A program made the translations under genes and the position numbers. 7,157 bases of DNA, taken from assembly GCA_900551135.1 (NCBI GenBank), contig URUX01000125.1, positions 1-7,157 on the forward strand. The letters run 5' to 3'. The stretch comes from an uncultured Clostridium sp. (GTDB lineage Bacteria; Bacillota; Clostridia; Lachnospirales; Lachnospiraceae). The notes under the pieces are model-generated. The model made no database searches, was not told the origin of the DNA, and saw only the letters and a program-made list of their open reading frames with translations. Positions 1-5,019 of the stretch are shown here, in pieces; position 1 is the first letter of the stretch, and the number at the start of each line of letters is the position of its first letter.

Positions 1-177
1 CATTAAATCCTCTGCCGTGATAAATTCTTTCTCGGCAAGTTCTGCGTCACGCCGCATTAAAACGCCCCATGTATCTTTATAGTCAATCGGTATTGAATCA
101 TATTTTGTGGTATCTATATTTCCGAAAACGATTCCAAAGTCAATAGAGCCACGGTCAATGGCTTCTTGGAAACATTT
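1..177 (-). pseudogene. LysR-type regulator fragment (effector-binding domain)
   Basis: Read on the minus strand, the frame is open from about 198 to the left edge and gives a LysR effector-domain stretch containing GSIDFGIVFGNID, then DTWGVLMRRDAELAEKEF. This is the typical 'G-x-I/L-D-F-G-I/L-x-F-G ... WGVLM-x-(K/R)-D-S/A-x-L-A' segment of LysR-family substrate-binding domains. There is no start codon and no DNA-binding helix-turn-helix part: the similarity stops at about 165-177, where CapF sequence begins on the other strand. The gene continues leftward out of the window. It is therefore a 5'-truncated remnant, or the result of a chimeric join. The family call is from recognition of the motif only, and the effector is unknown. 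Confidence 0.62.
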
Positions 178-648
178 AAGCAGCAGCCCCAGACCTTACT
201 GATGCCTAAGATGCCGGAAGGCTCTTTTGCAAAGAAGCTGTATTCCCTGTACCTGACCTACCTTCCTGCGGAAAAGTTTAAGTATGAATTAAACATGAAT
301 GAGGACAGCAGGGGTTCCTTTACGGAACTGCTTCATACGGAAGACTGCGGCCAGGTATCTGTCAACATCAGCCGTCCAGGAATTACCAAAGGCCAGCACT
401 GGCACAACAGCAAGTGGGAGCTGTTTATTGTGGTGTCCGGCCATGGCTTAATCCAGGAGCGGAACATCACCACAGGGGAAGTGGTGGAATTTGAGGTTTC
501 CGGAGAAAAGATTGAGGCGGTCCATATGATTCCAGGCTGGACCCATAACATCATGAACTTAAGCGAAACAGAAAACCTGGTGACAGTGATGACCTGCAAC
601 GAGGTTTTTAATAAAGAAAAACCGGATACCTTTTTTGAACCGGTATAA
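166..648 (+). CDS. capF: CapF/WbjC C-terminal cupin domain, 5'-truncated
   Basis: This is the C-terminal half of the bifunctional enzyme CapF (WbjC), which acts between CapE and CapG in making UDP-N-acetyl-L-fucosamine. In the known enzyme (about 370 residues) the N-terminal NAD(P)H short-chain reductase domain reduces C4 and the C-terminal zinc cupin epimerises C3. Only the linker (KKLYSLYLTYLPAEKFKY) and the cupin remain here. Cupin hallmarks are GSFTELLHT (50-58), GQVSVNISRPGITKGQHWH (62-80) with H78, H80 and E85 as the metal set, and GWTHNI with H127. The roughly 240-residue reductase domain is missing. The frame is open from 97, but CapF-like sequence starts near codon 4-6. The TTG at 166 and the ATG at 202 both lack a ribosome site, so translation is doubtful. 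It is followed after 53 bp by capG, matching the usual capE-capF-capG order. The family call is confident; activity of the remnant is not. Confidence 0.85.
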   Translation: METFKQQPQTLLMPKMPEGSFAKKLYSLYLTYLPAEKFKYELNMNEDSRGSFTELLHTEDCGQVSVNISRPGITKGQHWHNSKWELFIVVSGHGLIQERNITTGEVVEFEVSGEKIEAVHMIPGWTHNIMNLSETENLVTVMTCNEVFNKEKPDTFFEPV

Positions 649-701
649 GAACCATGCACCAGAACAACCAGTGATTCATACAGAAAACGAGGAAGAGGAA
701 G

Positions 702-1889
702 ATGACAGAAATCAGAACTGATTATTCAGATATTCATTTTCAGGAAAACGGGAAGCTGAAGCTGCTGATTATCGTGGGAACCAGGCCGGAAATCATCCGC
801 CTGGCGGCAGTTATCAACAAGTGCCGGAAGTATTTTGACGTAATCCTTGCCCATACGGGGCAGAACTACGATTACAACCTGAACGGGATTTTCTTTGAAA
901 ACTTAAAGATTGCAAATCCGGAAGTCTACATGGACGCAGTGGGGGACGACCTGGGGGCAACGGTGGGAAACATCATCAACTGCTCCTACAAGCTGATGAA
1001 CCAGATAAAACCAGACGCCCTGCTGATCCTGGGGGATACCAACTCCTGTCTGTCTGCTATTGCAGCTAAGCGCCTGCATATCCCCATATTCCACATGGAG
1101 GCCGGAAACCGCTGCAAGGACGAATGCCTGCCGGAGGAGACCAACCGCCGGATTGTGGACATCATATCCGATGTCAACCTGGCTTACAGCGAACATGCCA
1201 GAAAGTATCTCCATGAATGCGGCCTTCCCAAGGAACGGGTGTATGTGACCGGCTCCCCCATGGCGGAGGTGCTGCACCAGAACCTTGGGGAGATTGAACA
1301 GTCGGACATCCTGGAAAAGCTGGGATTGGAACCCCAAAAGTATATCCTTCTGTCCGCCCACAGGGAGGAAAACATTGACACGGAGAAAAACTTTTTGTCC
1401 CTGTTTACCGCAATTAACAAGATGGCAGAGCAATATGACATGCTGGTTCTCTATTCCTGCCACCCAAGGTCAAAGAAACGCCTTGCAGAATCCGGTTTTA
1501 AACTGGATGAACGTGTCATCCAGCATGAGCCGCTGGGATTCCATGACTACAACCACCTGCAGATGAACGCCTTTGCAGTGGTGTCCGACAGCGGAACCTT
1601 ACCGGAAGAAAGCAGCTTTTTTACCAGCGTGGGGCATCCGTTTCCGGCAGTCTGTATCCGGACCAGCACTGAGAGGCCGGAAGCCCTGGACAAGGCCTGC
1701 TTCGTACTGGCCGGAATTGATGAAAACTCCCTGCTTCAGGCAGTCGCTACAGCAGTGGAACTGAACCGGAACGGGGACTATGGAATACCGGTGCCGGATT
1801 ACGTGGAGGAAACCGTCAGCACCAAGGTAGTAAAGATTATCCAGAGTTATACCGGAGTGGTAAACAAGATGGTGTGGAGGAAGAATTAG
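702..1889 (+). CDS. capG: UDP-N-acetylhexosamine 2-epimerase (CapG/WbjD type)
   Basis: A member of the WecB-like non-hydrolysing 2-epimerase family (GT-B fold, cytoplasmic), of the CapG/WbjD branch that converts the CapF product, UDP-N-acetyl-L-pneumosamine/talosamine type, to UDP-N-acetyl-L-fucosamine. Visible motifs in order are GTRPEIIRL (26-34), HTGQNYDY (51-58), ILGDTNSCLS (109-118), HMEAGNRCKDECLPEETNRR (131-150), VTGSPM (182-187), SAHREEN (218-224), CHPRSKKRL (253-261) and SDSGTLPEESSF (295-306). The SDSGTLPEE form, rather than the DSGG(I/V)QEE of WecB, and the NRC-DEC segment point to the CapG branch. At 395 residues it is full length, with about 19 residues before the first beta strand, as in several homologues. 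The ATG is preceded by a purine-rich GAGGAAGAGG (689-698). It lies directly after the CapF remnant, which supports the L-FucNAc assignment; a plain UDP-GlcNAc 2-epimerase is the alternative. Confidence 0.88.
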   Translation: MTEIRTDYSDIHFQENGKLKLLIIVGTRPEIIRLAAVINKCRKYFDVILAHTGQNYDYNLNGIFFENLKIANPEVYMDAVGDDLGATVGNIINCSYKLMNQIKPDALLILGDTNSCLSAIAAKRLHIPIFHMEAGNRCKDECLPEETNRRIVDIISDVNLAYSEHARKYLHECGLPKERVYVTGSPMAEVLHQNLGEIEQSDILEKLGLEPQKYILLSAHREENIDTEKNFLSLFTAINKMAEQYDMLVLYSCHPRSKKRLAESGFKLDERVIQHEPLGFHDYNHLQMNAFAVVSDSGTLPEESSFFTSVGHPFPAVCIRTSTERPEALDKACFVLAGIDENSLLQAVATAVELNRNGDYGIPVPDYVEETVSTKVVKIIQSYTGVVNKMVWRKN

Positions 1890-1969
1890 GAAGGCTGGTT
1901 CTGTCCCACTGTACCTTCGATAACAGTTCATTTGGGAAGGCGTGAATGGAATACGTAAAAAGCCCGTTT

Positions 1970-1997
1970 GAAAAGCAGAAAATCCCCATAGCTTTTC
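1970..1997. repeat. Inverted repeat GAAAAGC/GCTTTTC upstream of nuclease gene
   Basis: A perfect 7-bp inverted repeat has arms at 1970-1976 and 1991-1997, separated by 14 bp. The right arm overlaps the expected -35 area of the promoter at 2009-2017. It could be an operator or chance. It has no following T-run on either strand that would make it a good terminator. Confidence 0.3.
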
Positions 1998-2008
1998 CAT
2001 AAAAACCA

Positions 2009-2017
2009 TGCTATACT
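2009..2017 (+). promoter_or_regulatory. Extended -10 promoter for the Rpn-family gene
   Basis: TG-C-TATACT (TG at 2009-2010, hexamer 2012-2017) matches an extended -10 element with 5 of 6 hexamer positions. The -35 position at 17-bp spacing (1989-1994, TAGCTT) is weak, as is common with extended -10 promoters. The predicted transcript would start near 2024 and carry the ribosome site GGAGGA at 2045-2050, 3-4 bases before the ATG at 2054. The nuclease gene may thus be transcribed independently of capG. Confidence 0.5.
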
Positions 2018-2053
2018 TACCACATAGAATTCCTCTGTAGAACTGGAGGAAGC

Positions 2054-2965
2054 ATGAAGAAACGAAAAACGTTACAGGACCTGACGATTAAAGATAACTT
2101 CTTATTTGGCGCAGTTATGCAGGTGGAAGAAAACTGCAGGGGATTTCTGGAGATGGTGCTGGGATTTCCCATTGCCCGCGTGGTGGTAAGCAAGGAAAAG
2201 AGCATGGTGTACCATCCGGAGTATAAGGGTGTCCGTCTGGATATTTATGCGGAGGATGAGAACCATACCCACTATAACGTGGAAATGCAGATGCGAAGAA
2301 AAAAGGCTCTTGGAAAGCGGAGCCGCTATTACCACAGCCAGATGGTCATGGAAGCGCTGGAAAGCGGGGAAGACTATGAAACAGTACCGGACAGCTTTGT
2401 AATCTTTGTCTGCGACTTTGACCCCTTTGATAGGGAACGTTACTGTTATACATTTGGAAGCGAATGTGAGGAAGACAAAGAGGTGGAGCTGGATGACGGC
2501 TGCCATACGATTTTTCTAAACACCAGAGGAAAAAATGATGGAGACGTTTCACCGGAACTGGTCAGGTTTTTGCGGTTTGTAACGGCAGATCTGGAGGAGA
2601 GCGAAGGGGATTTTGAAGACGGGCTGGTAAGACGGTTTCAGGAGACCATTCGGGAAATCAAGGCTGACCGGGAAATGGGAGGACGTTATATGATTTTCGA
2701 AGAGATGCTGAGAGAGGAAAAGCAGGAGGGCAGACTGGAAGGACGACTGGAGGGAATTCAAGAGGGAAAGCTGGAGGCCAAAAAAGAATCTGTTTTAGAA
2801 CTTCTGGAAGAACTGGGAGACATTCCCCAGAAGCTTCAGGACAGGATTGAAGGCCTGGAAGATCTGGAACAGTTGAAAATCCTGTTTAAGATGGCAGCCA
2901 AAGCAGATTCCATCCCTTCATTTATGGAACAGGCAGAACGGTACCTTCATTTTGAGAAAGAGTAG
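2054..2965 (+). CDS. Rpn-family recombination-promoting nuclease / putative transposase (PD-(D/E)XK)
   Basis: This 303-residue protein belongs to the Rpn/YhgA-like PD-(D/E)XK family (TIGR01784-type), whose E. coli members are DNA endonucleases that promote RecA-independent recombination. It begins with the family signature LQDLTIKDNFLFGAVM (7-22). The nuclease core follows: KGVRLDIYAED (58-68, D63) and YNVEMQMRRK (74-83, E77 and Q79), the D...ExQ version of D...ExK, then a conserved RSRYYHSQM (89-97). A Glu/Gly/Arg-rich repeat (EGRLEGRLEGIQEGKLE, 225-241), probably helical or coiled-coil, precedes a C-terminal helical tail. Length is typical for clostridial members and the reading frame is intact. 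No terminal inverted repeats or target duplication are evident around it, so it is not shown to be a transposon. It sits alone between polysaccharide genes, suggesting an accessory insertion. The family is sure; the substrate and role are unknown. Confidence 0.87.
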   Translation: MKKRKTLQDLTIKDNFLFGAVMQVEENCRGFLEMVLGFPIARVVVSKEKSMVYHPEYKGVRLDIYAEDENHTHYNVEMQMRRKKALGKRSRYYHSQMVMEALESGEDYETVPDSFVIFVCDFDPFDRERYCYTFGSECEEDKEVELDDGCHTIFLNTRGKNDGDVSPELVRFLRFVTADLEESEGDFEDGLVRRFQETIREIKADREMGGRYMIFEEMLREEKQEGRLEGRLEGIQEGKLEAKKESVLELLEELGDIPQKLQDRIEGLEDLEQLKILFKMAAKADSIPSFMEQAERYLHFEKE

Positions 2966-2970
2966 AAATA

Positions 2971-3007
2971 ACATAGAAACGACATAGAAACAACATAGAA
3001 CGAACAT
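2971..3007 (+). repeat. Three 11-bp direct repeats (ACATAGAAACR)
   Basis: ACATAGAA occurs at 2971, 2982 and 2993 with an exact 11-bp period, and ACAT recurs in phase at 3004. The array starts 5 bp after the nuclease stop codon. An 11-bp period is close to one helical turn, so the copies face the same side of DNA, as protein-binding iterons often do. Slippage duplication is the simpler explanation; no function is assigned. Confidence 0.7.
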
Positions 3008-3009
3008 CC

Positions 3010-3027
3010 GGCGGTGGTTCCACCGCC
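3010..3027. repeat. GC-rich hairpin downstream of the nuclease gene
   Basis: GGCGGTGG-TT-CCACCGCC is a perfect 8-bp palindrome, folding realistically as a 7-bp stem with a GTTC tetraloop. It lies 45 bp past the nuclease stop codon. No U-tract follows (AAACCATTCTG), so it would stabilise an RNA 3' end rather than act as a classical intrinsic terminator. Confidence 0.65.
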
Positions 3028-3038
3028 AAACCATTCTG

Positions 3039-3064
3039 TTCCAATGCCGTCCATGGCATTGGAA
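3039..3064. repeat. Second perfect hairpin (10-bp stem)
   Basis: TTCCAATGCC and GGCATTGGAA form a perfect 10-bp stem around the loop GTCCAT, starting 11 bp after the first hairpin. No T-run follows on the plus strand (it continues TCTAAGAG). On the minus strand the base-pairing is equally good, but the next bases are CAGAATGG, also not a T-run. It is a strong structured element of unknown role. Confidence 0.68.
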
Positions 3065-3066
3065 TC

Positions 3067-3104
3067 TAAGAGAACTTTAAGAGAACCTCTTAAAGAGAGT
3101 CTTA
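3067..3104. repeat. Third hairpin with internal 11-bp direct repeat
   Basis: CTTTAAGAG (3075-3083) and CTCTTAAAG (3087-3095) form a perfect 9-bp stem with an AAC loop. TAAGA (3067-3071) can pair with TCTTA (3100-3104) across a small interior loop. TAAGAGAAC also occurs twice in direct orientation, at 3067 and 3078, again with an 11-bp period. It directly follows the second hairpin, so three stems stand in a row. Confidence 0.58.
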
Positions 3105-3165
3105 CTGATTCGGTAATTTATCAACGAGTATACGATAACAGAGGAGTTCTATATTTATTTCCATA

Positions 3166-3194
3166 TTCCATTTATTGGTTCAATATGATATACT
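3166..3194 (+). promoter_or_regulatory. Sigma-A-type promoter with extended -10 for the fusion gene
   Basis: TTCCAT (3166-3171, weak -35) lies 17 bp before TATACT (3189-3194, -10), which is preceded by TG at 3186-3187, giving the extended -10 form TG-A-TATACT. The surrounding DNA is AT-rich. The start point would be near 3201, leaving about a 40-base leader with GGGAG at 3231-3235, six bases before the ATG at 3242. Confidence 0.55.
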
Positions 3195-3197
3195 TTA

Positions 3198-3218
3198 TTT
3201 GAATAATTCATATTCAAA
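3198..3218. promoter_or_regulatory. Palindrome at the predicted transcription start (operator candidate)
   Basis: TTTGAATA (3198-3205) and TATTCAAA (3211-3218) make a perfect 8-bp inverted repeat with a 5-bp centre (ATTCA). It covers the predicted start point just after the -10 box at 3189-3194. That position suits a repressor operator; alternatively it forms a weak 5' hairpin in the leader. AT-richness makes a chance match possible. Confidence 0.4.
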
Positions 3219-3241
3219 AGATAAATAATAGGGAGTTTGAA

Positions 3242-4864
3242 ATGAAAAATTTATTAATACTGGGCGCTGGCGGTTTTGGCCAGATGGTAAAGGAAACAGC
3301 GTTGCAGCTTGGATATGAGAACGTGGTCTTCCTGGATGATGCGGCTAAGGGCTCTGATGTTGTGGGAAAGTGCTGTGATTATATTATTAAGCACAGTGAA
3401 TATACGACAGCAGTAGCGGCTTTTGGCAATAATCATACCCGTTTGTACTGGACAGACAGACTGTTAAAGGAAGGATATGAAGTACCGGCTATCGTACACC
3501 CTTCCGCAATAGTCAGCCCAAGTGCAGTGATTGAACCGGGATGCTTTATCATGCAGAGGGCGGTTGTCAATACTCATACACAGATAGGACGGGCTGCCCT
3601 GATTAACAGCGGAGCGGTAGTAGACCATGATTCTGTGGTAGGAGCCGGTGCGCATATCTGTCTTGGCAGCATTGTAAAGGCCAATTGTAAGATTGAATCC
3701 GGCAAAAAGATCGAAGCCGGCGAGGTGGTTTTTTCTACCAGAAGGAAGATTGAAGGAGCGGACAGCCGTGCGCTGGAGGATGCAGTTTACGCATTTGGGT
3801 TCGGCCCCCAGTGCAGCTATGTGAAGCCGTTTGGAGAGGGCCACATTAATGAAACCTATGCGGTCTATATGCCGGGAGAGGATGGAACGGACGAGCCGCT
3901 GTACGTCCTTCAGCGGGTAAATATTCATGTATTTAAGAATCCGTCTCAGGTTATGGAAAATATTTTTGGCGTGACCGAATATCTTCGGGATGTAATTCGC
4001 CGCGAGGGTGGGGATCTGGACAGAGAAACCCTGTCTTATATTAAAACCAAAAGCGGGGAAACCTATTTTGAAGATGATGAAGGCCAGCTATGGCGCTGTT
4101 TAAATTATGTTGCCAATTCTGTCTGCTATCAGCTTGTGGAGAATCCAGAGCAGTTTTATCAGTCTGCAAGAAGCTTTGGACATTTCTTAAAGCAGCTGGG
4201 AGATTATCCTGCGGAAAGTTTATATGAGACCATTCCCAAGTTCCATGATACGGAAAAACGATTCCGTGATTTTGAAGCAGCAGTAAAGAAAGATGTAAAG
4301 AACAGAGGCCGTCTCTGCCGTCCGGAGATTGAGTTTGCCCTTGCAAGAAAGGAAGACTGCGGCGTATTGATGAACCAGTTGAAGGAGGGGAATCTGCCTC
4401 TCCGGGTAACCCACAATGATACGAAGCTTAATAACATTCTGTTTGACGCAGATACTGGAAAGGGCCTTTGTATTATTGATTTGGATACGATTATGCCGGG
4501 ACTTGCGGCCAATGATTTTGGAGATTCCATCCGTTTTGGTGCATCTACAGCAGAAGAGGATGAACAGGATTTAAGCAAGGTGCACTTTGACATTGGTCTG
4601 TATGAACTTTACGTAAAAGGCTATATGGAAATGGCAAGAGATGTGCTTACTCCGGCAGAAGTAGAGAGTCTGCCATGGGGCGCCCGTTTGATGACGTATG
4701 AGTGCGGTATCCGCTTCCTGATGGACTTCCTTCAGGGAGATGTGTATTTTAAAACCGCTTATCCAGATCACAATCTGGTTCGCGCCAGAACCCAGTTCAG
4801 ACTGGTGCAGGAGATGGAAGAGCAGTTTGAGACCATGTGCAGCATAATTAAAAAATACCAGTAG
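3242..4864 (+). CDS. Fusion: PglD/NeuD-like acyltransferase domain + NahK-like sugar kinase domain
   Basis: This 540-residue protein has two enzyme modules. Residues 1-~170 resemble PglD/NeuD sugar acetyltransferases: a Rossmann-like start (LLILGAGGFGQMV, 4-16), then hexapeptide left-handed beta-helix rungs from IVHPSA (84) to IEAGEV (157). H129 in NSGAVVDHD matches the PglD/NeuD general base. Residues ~175-540 are an aminoglycoside-phosphotransferase-fold kinase: KPFGEGHINETYAVY (195-209), VLQRVN (222-227), the catalytic loop THNDTKLNN (390-398, D393) and the metal-binding IIDLDT (411-416, D413). This looks closest to N-acetylhexosamine 1-kinase (NahK)-like proteins, which phosphorylate the sugar C1. 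The usual last rung and C-terminal 'GNPA(K/R)' tail of the acetyltransferase, important for acetyl-CoA binding, are replaced by VVFSTRRKIEG (162-172), so acetyl transfer is uncertain. It is a probable cytoplasmic monocistronic gene. The domain calls are good; the substrate is unknown. Confidence 0.82.
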   Translation: MKNLLILGAGGFGQMVKETALQLGYENVVFLDDAAKGSDVVGKCCDYIIKHSEYTTAVAAFGNNHTRLYWTDRLLKEGYEVPAIVHPSAIVSPSAVIEPGCFIMQRAVVNTHTQIGRAALINSGAVVDHDSVVGAGAHICLGSIVKANCKIESGKKIEAGEVVFSTRRKIEGADSRALEDAVYAFGFGPQCSYVKPFGEGHINETYAVYMPGEDGTDEPLYVLQRVNIHVFKNPSQVMENIFGVTEYLRDVIRREGGDLDRETLSYIKTKSGETYFEDDEGQLWRCLNYVANSVCYQLVENPEQFYQSARSFGHFLKQLGDYPAESLYETIPKFHDTEKRFRDFEAAVKKDVKNRGRLCRPEIEFALARKEDCGVLMNQLKEGNLPLRVTHNDTKLNNILFDADTGKGLCIIDLDTIMPGLAANDFGDSIRFGASTAEEDEQDLSKVHFDIGLYELYVKGYMEMARDVLTPAEVESLPWGARLMTYECGIRFLMDFLQGDVYFKTAYPDHNLVRARTQFRLVQEMEEQFETMCSIIKKYQ

Positions 4865-4951
4865 AATCAACTGGATGATAGATTAAAAAATACCAGTAGA
4901 ATCAACTGGATGATAGATTAAAAAATGCCAGTAGAGTCAACTGGATGATAG
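4847..4951. repeat. Three 35-bp tandem repeats overlapping the fusion gene's stop codon
   Basis: Units begin at 4847, 4882 and 4917. Units 1 and 2 are identical and unit 3 has two A-to-G changes. Each contains an A-run, the sequence CCAGT-N7-ACTGG (5-bp stem; arms at 4858/4870, 4893/4905 and 4928/4940), then ATGATAG. Unit 1 encodes the last codons (IKKYQ-stop), and the TAG stop shares its T with the first arm. On the minus strand each stem is followed by TATTTTTT or CATTTTTT, so every unit looks like a weak intrinsic terminator for the opposing operon. The copies have no spacers, so this is not CRISPR. Confidence 0.88.
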
Positions 4952-4955
4952 TAAG

Positions 4956-4999
4956 AAGTAAGAAAACAGGGGACTCGTCCAAATCGGATAAGTCCCCTG
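4956..4999 (-). terminator. Intrinsic terminator of the ugd-epimerase operon
   Basis: CAGGGGACT (4967-4975) and AGTCCCCTG (4991-4999) form a perfect 9-bp GC-rich stem with a 15-base loop, which may pair internally as TCC/GGA. Read on the minus strand it lies 20 bp after the epimerase stop codon and is followed by TTTTCTTACTT, a reasonable U-tract. On the plus strand it is followed by an A-run instead, so it serves the minus strand. Confidence 0.75.
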
Positions 5000-5019
5000 A
5001 AAAATAAGCAGGAATAAAG

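Noticed and set aside
903..1463. 186-codon minus-strand reading frame opposite capG
   Set aside because: It lies entirely within the conserved capG coding sequence, with no domain or ribosome site.
2054..2965. Rpn gene as a complete insertion sequence
   Set aside because: No matching terminal inverted repeats or flanking target duplication could be seen, and Rpn proteins are not proven transposases.
3010..3064. Hairpins as a standard Rho-independent terminator of the nuclease gene
   Set aside because: Neither stem is followed by a T-run on the plus strand, so only RNA-end stabilisation or another role can be suggested.
3014..3202. 62-codon plus-strand reading frame in the intergenic region
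   Set aside because: It starts with GTG inside a hairpin, lacks a ribosome site, runs through three palindromes and the fusion-gene promoter, and has no recognisable family.
4847..4951. Possible CRISPR array from the regularly spaced repeats
   Set aside because: The 35-bp units abut with no unique spacers, there are only three, and the first overlaps coding sequence; it is a simple tandem duplication.
4967..4999. Hairpin as a plus-strand terminator for the fusion gene
   Set aside because: On the plus strand an A-run, not a T-run, follows the stem; the T-rich side lies on the minus strand.
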